A stretch of DNA of 64,000 nt from Pseudomonas hefeiensis (GCF_030687835.1 NZ_CP117449.1:2728001-2792000); one strand, 5' to 3'. Shown: positions 54,169-63,362, numbered from the stretch's first letter. Notes: generated by a model not told the origin, from the letters alone. Numbers and translations: made by a program.

Positions 54169-55224
54169 ATGCGCATCAGAATTGCAGCAACCGAAACTGG
54201 CCTTTCGAATACCTTGAGCCGACTGGTGAAACTGGCTCGAACACTGACCGTGGGTGCCTTGCTGCTAAGTGCGGTCAGTATCGATGCGTCCAGTCGCGCC
54301 GCGCCGAAACCGGACTGGTCGACCCGCGACATGCCTTCCCAGAAAGGTCGAATTGTCCTGATCACCGGCGGCACGAGCGGCATGGGGTACGAGGACGCAC
54401 TGGCACTGGCACGGGCCGGTGCCGACGTCATCATTGCTGCGCGCAACCCGGAGCGTGGCGCGCAGGCCATCGCGCAAATCAAAAAGTCCGTACCCGACGC
54501 CAAGGTGCAGTTCGAGGCCGTGGATCTGGCCAATCTTTCATCGGTACGCAGCCTGGCCCTGCGTCTCAATCAGAGACTGCCGCGCCTGGATGTGTTGATC
54601 AACAATGCCGCCGTCATGGCGCCTCCTGAGCGGGGTACCTCCGCGGATGGCTTCGAGCTCCAGTTGGCGACCAACTACCTGGGACACTTCGCGCTGACCG
54701 GCCTGCTGGTGCCGTTGTTACGTCAAAGCCAGGACGCCCGCGTGGTGAGCCTTTCCAGCATCGCCGCGGCTCGCGGAGCCATGAACTTCAACGACCTGCA
54801 GGCCGAGCAGCAGTACCAGCCTTTGGCCGCCTACGCGCAGTCCAAACTGGCGATCCTGCACTGGACTTTTGCCTTGCAGCAGCGCAGCGAGGCCGCAGGC
54901 TGGAACATTCGCAGTATCGCTGCGCATCCAGGCGTCGCCGTCACGGAGTTGGTCGCGCGTGGTCCGGGGCTGAACAGCGAGTTCGGCCAGCGATGGGCCA
55001 AGGATCGCGACGAATACCATTCAGCTGCCCAGGGGGCGCTGCCCACGCTGTATGCCGCTACCGCGCCTGAGGCGGTTGGCGGTGCCTATTACGGCCCGAC
55101 CGGCGATGAGGAAAAACGCGGCCCGTTGGGTTTCGCCAGGATGCCGCCGGCCGCCACCCATGAGGCGGATGCCGAACGGCTCTGGACCGTCTCCGAGCGA
55201 CTGACTGGCGTCACCTACCGCTGA
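54169..55224 (+). CDS. short-chain dehydrogenase/reductase with N-terminal hydrophobic leader
   Basis: A 351-residue SDR. The Rossmann motif is TGGTSGMGYE (66-75), the stretch NNAAVMAPP and SLSSIAA follow, and the catalytic YAQSK is present. It resembles the light-dependent protochlorophyllide reductase-like/retinol dehydrogenase-like group. Unusually, about 45 residues precede the fold, with a basic patch and a hydrophobic run (TLTVGALLLSAVSI, about 26-39) like a signal or membrane anchor. The ATG at 54169 follows GAGAG. It is second in an operon after the DUF2790 gene. The substrate is unknown; an exported SDR would have to obtain NAD(P) outside the cytoplasm, so anchoring is the simpler reading. 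Confidence 0.82.
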   Translation: MRIRIAATETGLSNTLSRLVKLARTLTVGALLLSAVSIDASSRAAPKPDWSTRDMPSQKGRIVLITGGTSGMGYEDALALARAGADVIIAARNPERGAQAIAQIKKSVPDAKVQFEAVDLANLSSVRSLALRLNQRLPRLDVLINNAAVMAPPERGTSADGFELQLATNYLGHFALTGLLVPLLRQSQDARVVSLSSIAAARGAMNFNDLQAEQQYQPLAAYAQSKLAILHWTFALQQRSEAAGWNIRSIAAHPGVAVTELVARGPGLNSEFGQRWAKDRDEYHSAAQGALPTLYAATAPEAVGGAYYGPTGDEEKRGPLGFARMPPAATHEADAERLWTVSERLTGVTYR

Positions 55225-55291
55225 TCAAACCTTGGGCACGGCAATCCGCTCCGTGCCCACTCTGGCCTGTTGCCGCCTTTCAGGAGTTTCC

Positions 55292-56611
55292 ATGAGTGCG
55301 TCTTCCTACTTGCACCGGCTGAGCCTTGCCCTCAACGCCCGTGATGATGAGCTGCGTCCGGCGCTGTACGGGTTCTTGTTGTTTCTCTGCCTCTTCACCG
55401 GCTACTTCATGTTGCGCCCGATACGTGAATCGATGGGCATCGCGGCGGGCGTGGAGAACCTGCAATGGCTGTTCACCGCCACTTTCCTGGTAATGCTGGC
55501 GGCCGTTCCGTTGTTTGCCTGGGTCAGTTCCCGGGTCCCGCGCCTGCGCCTCGTCGACTGGGTGTACGGCTTCTTCGGGATCAACTTGCTGATGTTCGTT
55601 GAACTGTTCGAGTTTCAATCGGACAGCGTCTGGCTGGCCCGTACTTTTTACGTATGGATATCGGTTTATAACCTGTTCGTGGTGTCCGTGGCCTGGAGCC
55701 TGATGGCGGATGTATTCGACAGTGAACAGGCCAAGCGTCTGTTTGCCTTCATCGCTGCCGGCGCCAGCATCGGCGGCCTGCTGGGGCCGGCCCTGAGCGC
55801 GGCACTCATTGATACCGTCGGCGCATCGGGCTTGATGTTTCTGGCGGCCCTGTTGCTCGGTGTCACGTTTGTATTGAAGCGGGCGCTGATGAGATGGCGC
55901 GAAAAGGGCGGGGCTGGTCGGCCTGGTGCCACGCCGACGCAAAGCCCTGGGCAGCCACTGCAGGGCAATCCGTTCAGCGGTTTGACGGCGGTGCTCAAGT
56001 CACCCTACCTGCTAGGGATTGCCGGGTTCGTCGTGTTATTGGCGACGGTCACCACCTTTCTTTACTTCGAGCAGGCTCGCCTGGTGGCCGAACATTTCCC
56101 GAGTCGCGAGGCGCAGGTCCGGGTTTTCGGCACCATTGACTTCATCGTGCAGGCAGGCGCCCTCGTGTCTCAGTTGTTCATCACCGGGCGCATTGCGTCG
56201 AAGCTGGGGGTGCGGGCGTTACTGGCGATCGTGCCGCTGCTCATGTGCATCGGGTTCGTGGGCCTTGCGCTGGCCCCTGGTTTCGCGCTGCTTGCAGCAT
56301 TGATGATCGTGCGACGAGTCGGTGAATACGCGTTCGTCCGACCGGGTAGGGAAATGCTCTTCGCCCCCTTGGATGCCGAGAGCAAGTACAAGGCCAAGAA
56401 CTTCATTGACACCGTGGTTTATCGCGGTGGTGATGCGGTGAGCGGTTGGGCCAAGAGCCTGCTCGACATGCTGGGGCAGGGCACCGGCCTGGCGGCGCTG
56501 ATTGGCGCTGGCTGCGCGCTGTTGTGGGCCTATCTGGGATGGCAACTGGGACAGCGTGCCGATAATCGGCAGCAGGCGCTGGGCGTGGGCGTCAGCGCCG
56601 TTGAAACATAA
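55292..56611 (+). CDS. ATP/ADP-translocase-like (NTP/NDP exchange, TlcC-type) membrane carrier
   Basis: A 439-residue protein with about 12 hydrophobic segments. The blocks FCLFTGYFMLRPIRESMG, VSVAWSLMADVFDSEQAKRLFAFIAAGASIGGL in outline, and EMLFAPLDAESKYKAKNFIDTVVYRGGDAV in outline match the TlcC/NTP-NDP exchanger branch related to MFS. Classic members import ATP into intracellular parasites and plastids; homologues in free-living bacteria have no established role. AGGAG six bases upstream supports the ATG at 55292. It follows the SDR by 67 bases and probably shares its operon. An ordinary MFS function is the alternative. Confidence 0.72.
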   Translation: MSASSYLHRLSLALNARDDELRPALYGFLLFLCLFTGYFMLRPIRESMGIAAGVENLQWLFTATFLVMLAAVPLFAWVSSRVPRLRLVDWVYGFFGINLLMFVELFEFQSDSVWLARTFYVWISVYNLFVVSVAWSLMADVFDSEQAKRLFAFIAAGASIGGLLGPALSAALIDTVGASGLMFLAALLLGVTFVLKRALMRWREKGGAGRPGATPTQSPGQPLQGNPFSGLTAVLKSPYLLGIAGFVVLLATVTTFLYFEQARLVAEHFPSREAQVRVFGTIDFIVQAGALVSQLFITGRIASKLGVRALLAIVPLLMCIGFVGLALAPGFALLAALMIVRRVGEYAFVRPGREMLFAPLDAESKYKAKNFIDTVVYRGGDAVSGWAKSLLDMLGQGTGLAALIGAGCALLWAYLGWQLGQRADNRQQALGVGVSAVET

Positions 56612-56618
56612 CCAGGCG

Positions 56619-57113
56619 TCAGAATTCACGACCCCATAAGCGGTCCAGTGAGTGGCGACCGGCCCCCTTGAAGGCGATATAAGTGAAAAGAAAGCCCATC
56701 AGTACCGGGTATTCGATGCCACGGTCTATCCAGGGCCAGTTCGGGCCAAGGATGTAGGCGATCGACGCCATTTGTATTGCCATCGCCACCGCCAATGGTC
56801 GGGTGGCCAATCCTAGCGCCAGCAGCAACCCACCCAAACCTTCAAGCCAGGCGACGAACAGGCCCAATAGCTCGGGGAATGGTAGATGCAGCACGTTTTC
56901 GATCAAGTGAATCGAACCCGCCATGGGGTCCGCCATCGAGCCGTGTGAAGTTCCCAAGAGCTTGGGCAAGCCATGGGTCACCATGATGATTCCCAGGCAT
57001 AACCTGAGCATTGCATAAGCGAGAGGCTCGCCCCATTGATAAAAAATACCCAGGGCCGGGATGACCAGCTTAGAGGGCTGTTCAGCATTGGGAGCATGAG
57101 AGGTTGGTTTCAT
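56619..57113 (-). CDS. DoxX-family membrane protein
   Basis: A 164-residue protein with four hydrophobic segments and the DoxX opening pattern (LRLCLGIIMVTHGLPKLLG near residues 37-55), then FVAWLEGLGGLLLALGLATRPLA. DoxX proteins are small inner-membrane proteins, some tied to quinone or thiosulfate oxidation or redox stress, most uncharacterised. The stop lies seven bases from the stop of the convergent translocase-like gene. No partner gene is adjacent on the same strand, so the context gives no function. Confidence 0.85.
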   Translation of the reverse strand: MKPTSHAPNAEQPSKLVIPALGIFYQWGEPLAYAMLRLCLGIIMVTHGLPKLLGTSHGSMADPMAGSIHLIENVLHLPFPELLGLFVAWLEGLGGLLLALGLATRPLAVAMAIQMASIAYILGPNWPWIDRGIEYPVLMGFLFTYIAFKGAGRHSLDRLWGREF

Positions 57114-57345
57114 CTGAATGATGTCCTGGGGTCGTTTTATTTAAAGGTTGATGAGGACAGTGTGGTGTCTTCCTGCCGATGGATAAATCGACGGAGCTGC
57201 AATGACAATTCACCTCCCATAAACAATCAGCGCACGCTGGACCTTGCGCTGTCGTGAAAGTGATACTGATTGCTTCGAAGGGATGGATTAGTCAGGCATC
57301 GCGGGTAAGACTGTTCATCCCTCACCAATAAAAGGGCGTCACCCG

Positions 57346-58254
57346 ATGGACAAATTCGATGCCTTGCAACTGTTCATCCGCATCATCGAGCAAGGCAGTT
57401 TTACTCGTGCCGCCAATGGCCTGAACATCCCGCGAGCTACAGCCACGCTGGCCATCAAGGAACTGGAGCGGCAGCTCGGTGCACGTCTGCTCGAGCGTAC
57501 AACCCGGCAGGTGCGGCCGACACTCGACGGCCAGGCCTTCTATGAGCGATGCAAGGCTGTGCTCGCAGATCTGGAGGACGCCGAGTCTTCACTCAGCACG
57601 GTCGTGGCGAATCCGCGCGGCACCTTGCGTCTGGATTTGCACGGGACCCATGCGACCCGGATCATCCTCCCGAACATCCAGGATTTTCATCGGCGCTACC
57701 CCGAAATCGACCTGGTTATCAGCAGCGGTGACCGGCTGGTGGACCTGGTGAGCGAAGGCGTCGATTGCGTGGTCCGTGCCGGTAATCCGCGTGATTCTTC
57801 GCTGGTGGCCAAGCGGCTGGCATTGATGCCTGAAGTCGTCTGTGCCAGCCCCGGCTATCTGGCCGAACACGGCACGCCGACGTCTCCACAGCAGCTTGCT
57901 GAACATCAGGCCGTGGGCTTCTTTGCCAGCAATCACGACATACGTTACCCCTTCACCTTTGTCATTGACGGCCAAGTGGTCGAGCTGGAGCCAGGGAGCT
58001 GGATTTCAGTGAATGATGCCGAGTCTTACTGCTGCTGTGCGTTGAACGGCTGCGGACTGATCCAGGTGCCGCGCTTTCGCGTGGAGCAATACCTGGCGTC
58101 AGGGGAGCTGGTCGAGGTTCTCGGTGAGTGGCCCAGTCCCGGACTCCCGGTTTCGGTGTTGTATCCCTATCACCGCCAGCTCTCCCCGCGACTCAAGGTG
58201 TTTGTCGAGTGGGTGGGCGCCCTGTATGTCGAACGGTTTGGACCGCTGACCTGA
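57346..58254 (+). CDS. LysR-family transcriptional regulator
   Basis: A 302-residue LysR protein with helix-turn-helix SFTRAANGLNIPRATATLAIKELE and an effector domain containing SEGVDCVVRAGNPRDSSLVAKRL. It begins MDKFDALQLFIRIIEQGSF, typical of the family. Four cysteines cluster at SYCCCALNGCG, which is uncommon and might sense redox state. It is convergent with the molybdenum hydroxylase genes, ending 11 bases from them, so it is not placed as their classic divergent regulator. The 232-base gap upstream to DoxX is divergent and could carry the target promoter. Confidence 0.86.
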   Translation: MDKFDALQLFIRIIEQGSFTRAANGLNIPRATATLAIKELERQLGARLLERTTRQVRPTLDGQAFYERCKAVLADLEDAESSLSTVVANPRGTLRLDLHGTHATRIILPNIQDFHRRYPEIDLVISSGDRLVDLVSEGVDCVVRAGNPRDSSLVAKRLALMPEVVCASPGYLAEHGTPTSPQQLAEHQAVGFFASNHDIRYPFTFVIDGQVVELEPGSWISVNDAESYCCCALNGCGLIQVPRFRVEQYLASGELVEVLGEWPSPGLPVSVLYPYHRQLSPRLKVFVEWVGALYVERFGPLT

Positions 58255-58265
58255 TGTCATCCACA

Positions 58266-60401
58266 TCATGTACTGCTCGATGGACGCAGCGGCAGTTCAC
58301 GCAAGCGTTGCCCTGTCAGCGCGAAGACCGCGTTGGCCACCGCCGCAGCGATAGGGGGCGTTGCGGGTTCGCCTACACCGCCAGGGCTCTCGGTGCTGGG
58401 CAGTACATGCGCCTCGATCTGCGGCATTTCGTTGATGCGAAGCACCCGGTAATCGTGAAAGTTGGACTGTTGGATACGACCCTCCTTGATGCTCATCTGC
58501 CCGAACAACGCTGCGCTGAGACCGAAGACAATAGCGCTTTCCATCTGTGCCTTGATGTTGTCCGGGTTGACCGGGATGCCGCAGTCGATCGCGCACACCA
58601 CGCGATGAACGCGGATATTCCCAGCTTCGATGGAAACCTCCACCGCCTGGGCACAGTAGCTGCCAAATGATTGATGCACGGCGAGGCCGTGACCGCGTCC
58701 CGGCGCCGGCGTGCGCCCCCAACCGAAGCGTTCGGCGGCAAGGTTCAACACGCCCAGGTGGCGTGGGTCCGATTCAAGCAGCAGGCGTCGATACGTCAGC
58801 GGGTCCTGTCCGGTGGCGTGTGCCAGTTCATCCACCGCGCTTTCCATGACGAACGCGTTGTGGCTGTGTCCCACGGAGCGCCAATACCAAACGGGTATGT
58901 TCGAGCGGGGGGAGTGCGCTTCGACCCGATAGGCCGGGCTGCGCATGATGTAGGGCGAGTCGCTCATGCCTTCGACCGACGTCGGGTGAATGCCCGGCGC
59001 ATCCGGAAAGATCGACTGACCCGCAGTGGTTTGCGACCAGGCTAGCGGTCGCCCGTCCGGCCCCAAGGCAACGCGCAGGTGTTGTGCGAAGGCTGAACGG
59101 TAGTAACCACCCTGCATGTCATCCTCGCGGCTCCAGAGGGTTTTCACCGGCACATTCACAGCCTTGGCGACCTCCACCGCTTCGGCGATGAAATCCTGCA
59201 GGGCCCGCCTGCCAAAACCGCCGCCCAGGAACGTGGTGTGAATACGGATTTGCTCAGGGGCTAGACCGGTGATCTTGGCGGCGGTTCGTTGATTGAACGT
59301 TTGCATCTGGCTGCCGACCCAGATGTCACAGCCGTCGTCGCTGAGTTTCACGGTGCAGTTGAGTGGCTCCATTGTGGCGTGCGCGAGGTAGGGCACGGTG
59401 TACGCCATCTCGATGACCTTGCCCGCAGTCTTCTGTGCTTGGTCCACCTCGCCGCGCTGCGCGACGACTTGACCCCGGGTGTGGGTCAGCGCGGTTAAAT
59501 CCTGGCGTTGCTGGTCGCTGTCGAGGATGACGCTGCCGTTTGCAGCCTCCCATTGCACTTGCAGCGCATCGCGCCCGCGCTTGGCCGCCCAGTAATGATC
59601 AGCGACGACCGCAATGCCGCTGGGGACCTGAACCACATGGCGTACGCCAGGCAGTGCCTTGGCCTGCGTCGCATCGAAGGTGCGGACGCTGCCGCCGAGC
59701 ATCGGCGCCCGTGCAACCACGGCGCAGAGCAACCCGTCGAACTGGATGTCGATGCCATACTTCGCGCGACCGCTGATCTTCTCTGGCGAGTCCAGCCGTA
59801 AGGCGCCCTTGCCGATCAGCGTCCAGGCAGCCGGATCTTTCAGGGACAGTGTCGCCGGATCCGGCACCGGGAGCGTGGCGGCCTGTTCGGCCAGTTCGCC
59901 ATAACGCAGACGGGTATTGCCGGCGATGACCTCTCCATGTTCTGTGCGCAATGAGCTGGGTGGCTGGGCAAGACGAATAGCAGCCGCCTGGATCAACAGC
60001 GCCCGCGCCATTGCGCCTGCACGGCGATAGCGCTCGAACTCTTCACGAATGCTGGAAGAGCCGACGGTGGCCTGAAACCCACGCTGAGGGCTGGCATAGA
60101 CGGCGGCGGCCGGCGCATGCTCGACCTTGAGTGTGTTCCAGTCAGCGTCCAGTTCTTCGGCGATGAGCAGGGTCAGGGTGGTCCAGACCCCCTGACCCAT
60201 TTCGGAATGAGCCAGCATAATAGTGATGCTGTCATCCGGTGCTATGCGCAGAAATGCATTGGGCGCGAACTCGGGGGACTCGAGGACTTGCGCCATCAGG
60301 CGTCGGCCAGCAGGCACCGTGAAACCGACAATCAGGCCACTGCCGAGCACGGCACCAGACTTAAGAAAACTGCGACGAGAAGAGACAATCACGGCATTCA
60401 T
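58266..60401 (-). CDS. molybdopterin large subunit of an isoquinoline-1-oxidoreductase-like hydroxylase
   Basis: A 711-residue xanthine dehydrogenase-family large subunit of the IorB type. It has a twin-arginine signal (SRRSFLKSGAVLGSGLIVG), so the complex is probably exported folded to the periplasm. Molybdopterin regions include GQGVWTTLTLLIAEEL, LGGGFGRRA and the catalytic glutamate in GGVGEPATPP near the C terminus. It is transcribed 42 bases after the [2Fe-2S] subunit. Related enzymes oxidise N-heterocycles or aldehydes. There is no linked cytochrome c subunit or XdhC-type maturation gene here, so the electron acceptor is open. Confidence 0.9.
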   Translation of the reverse strand: MNAVIVSSRRSFLKSGAVLGSGLIVGFTVPAGRRLMAQVLESPEFAPNAFLRIAPDDSITIMLAHSEMGQGVWTTLTLLIAEELDADWNTLKVEHAPAAAVYASPQRGFQATVGSSSIREEFERYRRAGAMARALLIQAAAIRLAQPPSSLRTEHGEVIAGNTRLRYGELAEQAATLPVPDPATLSLKDPAAWTLIGKGALRLDSPEKISGRAKYGIDIQFDGLLCAVVARAPMLGGSVRTFDATQAKALPGVRHVVQVPSGIAVVADHYWAAKRGRDALQVQWEAANGSVILDSDQQRQDLTALTHTRGQVVAQRGEVDQAQKTAGKVIEMAYTVPYLAHATMEPLNCTVKLSDDGCDIWVGSQMQTFNQRTAAKITGLAPEQIRIHTTFLGGGFGRRALQDFIAEAVEVAKAVNVPVKTLWSREDDMQGGYYRSAFAQHLRVALGPDGRPLAWSQTTAGQSIFPDAPGIHPTSVEGMSDSPYIMRSPAYRVEAHSPRSNIPVWYWRSVGHSHNAFVMESAVDELAHATGQDPLTYRRLLLESDPRHLGVLNLAAERFGWGRTPAPGRGHGLAVHQSFGSYCAQAVEVSIEAGNIRVHRVVCAIDCGIPVNPDNIKAQMESAIVFGLSAALFGQMSIKEGRIQQSNFHDYRVLRINEMPQIEAHVLPSTESPGGVGEPATPPIAAAVANAVFALTGQRLRELPLRPSSST

Positions 60402-60443
60402 TGCAGAGCACTCCCTGGCTGAAAGGTGGCTGAGAGGATGGGG

Positions 60444-60899
60444 TTAGGTCTTGCTCAATTCGGCGGCGCGGTGGATTGCCAAACGAATGCGCTGGTACGT
60501 ACCGCAGCGACATATATTCCCGGCCATGGCCTGATCGATGTCGGCGTCGGTGGGGGCGGGGTTGCTGGCCAACAATGCAGCGGCGGACATGATCTGGCCG
60601 GACTGGCAATAGCCGCACTGGACGACATCCAGTTCGGTCCAGGCACGCTGAACCGGATGGCCGATATCGGCTGACAGCCCTTCGATGGTGGTGATTTTTT
60701 TACCGGCCAGGGCACCGACCGGCGTGATGCAACTGCGCTGGGGCGAGCCGTCGATATGCACGGTGCAGGCGCCGCATAGGCCCATCCCGCAACCGAACTT
60801 GGTGCCGGTCATGCTCATGAGGTCTCGAATGACCCACAGCAGCGGCATATCGGCGGGCGCATCCACTTCCAGTTCGCGTTCATTGACCTGTAGCTTCAT
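60444..60899 (-). CDS. [2Fe-2S] small subunit of the molybdenum hydroxylase
   Basis: A 151-residue iron-sulfur subunit. The plant-type cluster ligands are C37, C42, C45 (CGMGLCGAC) and C57; the second cluster uses C95, C98 (CGYCQSG) and C130, C132 (CRCG). This is the IorA/CoxS pattern with both clusters complete. It has no signal of its own, so it would leave the cytoplasm bound to the twin-arginine large subunit. It is the first gene of the pair and starts just after a 287-base gap that may hold the promoter. Confidence 0.92.
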   Translation of the reverse strand: MKLQVNERELEVDAPADMPLLWVIRDLMSMTGTKFGCGMGLCGACTVHIDGSPQRSCITPVGALAGKKITTIEGLSADIGHPVQRAWTELDVVQCGYCQSGQIMSAAALLASNPAPTDADIDQAMAGNICRCGTYQRIRLAIHRAAELSKT

Positions 60900-61155
60900 T
60901 GTTGACTCCCAGTCTGCGAAGAGAAGATCCGTGGCGACATTGAAGACACTGATTGGCGATGGACACCGTCGCGTTCAAACCGGGTCGATGATCGGCAATG
61001 ACTCAAGGGTTTTGTCGCCAATGGGGATCGAGAGGGAGCTTACAAGGCAGGGGCTCTGGCTATAAAGCCAGGAGATTTGAATGGTCTGTGCAGGACGCAA
61101 TAACAATATTGGCGGATGCTGGAGGGCGCCGTGAGGCGCTCTACTATCGGCGGGC

Positions 61156-61174
61156 TAGCCTCGGCCCGAGGCTA
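61156..61174 (-). terminator. hairpin at the end of the HMG-CoA lyase operon
   Basis: TAGCCTC (61156-61162) pairs with GAGGCTA (61168-61174) around GGCCC. It lies 12 bases beyond the lyase stop codon on the minus strand. The following bases are not T-rich on the transcript, so strength is uncertain. Confidence 0.45.
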
Positions 61175-61186
61175 TCGGCTGTGTTT

Positions 61187-62101
61187 CTATTGAGCTTTTG
61201 CATAACGTCGGTCGGACTTGCCGGCCTTGAGGATTGCCCCTGGCACCGGGTGGCCGACCAGCGTCGGCAGGGTGGCCGCCACCGCCAGCAATTTGTCCAG
61301 GTCGACGCCAGTGTCCAGCCCCATGCGTTGGAACATGTGTACCAGATCCTCACTGCAAATATTCCCGCTGGCGCCAGGCGCATAGGGGCAGCCGCCCAGC
61401 CCACCGAGCGAGGCATCGAAACGATCAATACCGGCGTCCAGTGCCGCCAGTGCATTGGCCAGTCCCATGCCTCGGGTGTTGTGAAAGTGCAGGGTAAACT
61501 GGGTTTGCGGCCAGCGCGCCAGGGCTTCACGGCAGATGCGTGCGACCTGCGCCGGATCGGCCATGCCAGTGGTGTCACACAAGGTCACGCCCTGCACACC
61601 GATGTCCAGCAAGCGTTGGATCAGCTCATGGACCCGGGCTTCGGCTACCTGGCCTTCGAACGGGCAGCCGAAGGCAGTCGACAATGAGGCGTTGATGAAC
61701 ACGCCGCTACCCTGGCTGACGGCAATGATCTGGCGGAACTGCTCGAGCGATTGTTCGGCAGTCATGCGCAGGTTGGCCATGCCGTGGCTGTCGCTGGCCG
61801 ACATCACCAGGTTGATTTCGTCGACCTGACAGGCCAATGCCCGCTCACAGCCTTTCACGTTGGGCACCAGCACGCAGTATTCCACCCCTGGCACGCGACG
61901 GATGCCGCGCATCACCTCTTCGGCATCGCGTAGGCTGGGAATCGCTTTGGGCGAGGTGAAAGAGGTGACTTCGATTTTCGCCAACCCGGTTTGCGCCAGA
62001 CGATCGATCAGGGCGATCTTGTCTTCGCTGGGGATGAACTGGGCTTCGCTCTGGAAGCCGTCGCGGGTGACGACTTCCTGGATGTACAGGCGTTTGCTCA
62101 T
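61187..62101 (-). CDS. mvaB: hydroxymethylglutaryl-CoA lyase
   Basis: This enzyme splits 3-hydroxy-3-methylglutaryl-CoA into acetoacetate and acetyl-CoA. The 304-residue TIM-barrel protein has the family blocks VTRDGFQSE (11-19), the metal ligands H205 and H207 in LHFHNTRG, and the signature GGLGGCPYAPGASGN with catalytic C238. GGAG lies nine bases before the ATG at 62101. It follows the CaiB-type CoA-transferase by 58 bases in one operon. With mvaA (21513-22811) it could finish mevalonate breakdown; with the transferase it could degrade free 3-hydroxy-3-methylglutarate. Leucine catabolism is less likely because no liu genes are linked. Confidence 0.9.
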   Translation of the reverse strand: MSKRLYIQEVVTRDGFQSEAQFIPSEDKIALIDRLAQTGLAKIEVTSFTSPKAIPSLRDAEEVMRGIRRVPGVEYCVLVPNVKGCERALACQVDEINLVMSASDSHGMANLRMTAEQSLEQFRQIIAVSQGSGVFINASLSTAFGCPFEGQVAEARVHELIQRLLDIGVQGVTLCDTTGMADPAQVARICREALARWPQTQFTLHFHNTRGMGLANALAALDAGIDRFDASLGGLGGCPYAPGASGNICSEDLVHMFQRMGLDTGVDLDKLLAVAATLPTLVGHPVPGAILKAGKSDRRYAKAQ

Positions 62102-62159
62102 GGGGCGGTTCTCCGGGTATCGATGACGGGCGCAGGCTTTTTTGCAGGCGCGCCCTTGT

Positions 62160-63362
62160 TCAGATGATGCCGCGCTCGCGCAAGCCGCGGACCTGTTCGC
62201 CGCTCAGGCCCAGGCCGGCCAGCAGGTCGTCGGTGTGCTCGCCCAGCCCTGGGCCACCGGCGCCGAGACGGCCCGGGGTGCGGCTGAGTTTGGGCAGTAC
62301 ACCCGGCACTTTCAGCGCGCCGGCGCTGGTTTGCACGGTCTCGATCATCTGGCGCGCCAGGTAGTGCGGGTCCTGGACGATATCGGCGGCGGTGTAGGGG
62401 AAACCGGCCGGCACCAACGCCTGATTCAGTGCCTCCAGGACCTGGTCCCGGTCGTGTTGCAGGGTCCACTCGGCGATGGCCGCATCGATGCGCTCGGCGT
62501 GTTCGCCACGTCCGTCGTTCTGCGCCAGGCGCGGGTCGTCGGCCAGATCCTGGCGACCGATCAGTTGCATCAATCGTTTGTAGATACTGTCACCATTGCC
62601 GGCAATCAATACGAAATGACCGTCGCCGCAGGGATAGGAGTTGGACGGAGTGATGCCCGGCAGGGCACTGCCGGCGGGCTCGCGAATATAACCGCAGGCG
62701 TCGTACTCCGGCACCAGGCTTTCCATCATCGCAAACACCGATTCGTACAGCGCCACGTCAATGAACTGGCCCATGCCGCTGTTCTGGCGCTCCTGCAAGG
62801 CGAGAAGCACGCCGATGACGCCATACAGTGAAGACAACGAATCGCCCAGGCTGATGCCGACACGCACCGGTGCCTGACCCGGGTGACCGGTGAGGTGGCG
62901 CAGGCCGCCCATGGCCTCGCCGATGACACCGAAGCCGGGGCGATCACGATAGGGGCCGGTCTGCCCGTAGCCAGAGATGCGCAGCATGATCAGGCGCGGG
63001 TTGATCTTCGACAGCGTGTCCCAGCCCAGGCCCCAACCTTCCAGAGTGCCGGGGCGAAAGTTCTCGACCAGTACATCGGCTTCGGCAACCAGCCGGCGGA
63101 CAATGTCCTGACCTTCCGCCGCCTTCAGGTTGAGGGTCAGGGACTGCTTGTTGCGCGACTGCACATGCCACCAGAGCGAGGTGCCGTCCTTGAGCTTGCG
63201 CCACTTGCGCAACGGATCGCCAACACCCGGCGGCTCGATCTTGATCACCTGGGCACCAAACTCACCGAGCATCTTACTGGCGAAGGGGCCAGCGATCAGT
63301 TGGCCCATTTCCAGGACCTTCAGGCCTTGCAGCGCCATGCTGCTTACGTGTTGTTCTGTCAT
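62160..63362 (-). CDS. class III (CaiB/BaiF) CoA-transferase
   Basis: A 400-residue family III CoA-transferase. Visible are the N-terminal VLEMGQLIAGPFASKMLGEFGAQVIKIEPP stretch in outline (17-45), NKQSLTLNLK, ENFRPG (100-105) and the catalytic aspartate D174 in ISLGDSLSSLYG. The ATG at 63362 has AAAGGTG six bases upstream. It is first in the operon with HMG-CoA lyase. By context it would move CoA from succinyl-CoA to a dicarboxylate such as 3-hydroxy-3-methylglutarate, like the mammalian succinyl-CoA:glutarate transferase SUGCT; this is inference. The divergent LysR gene probably controls it. Confidence 0.9.
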   Translation of the reverse strand: MTEQHVSSMALQGLKVLEMGQLIAGPFASKMLGEFGAQVIKIEPPGVGDPLRKWRKLKDGTSLWWHVQSRNKQSLTLNLKAAEGQDIVRRLVAEADVLVENFRPGTLEGWGLGWDTLSKINPRLIMLRISGYGQTGPYRDRPGFGVIGEAMGGLRHLTGHPGQAPVRVGISLGDSLSSLYGVIGVLLALQERQNSGMGQFIDVALYESVFAMMESLVPEYDACGYIREPAGSALPGITPSNSYPCGDGHFVLIAGNGDSIYKRLMQLIGRQDLADDPRLAQNDGRGEHAERIDAAIAEWTLQHDRDQVLEALNQALVPAGFPYTAADIVQDPHYLARQMIETVQTSAGALKVPGVLPKLSRTPGRLGAGGPGLGEHTDDLLAGLGLSGEQVRGLRERGII

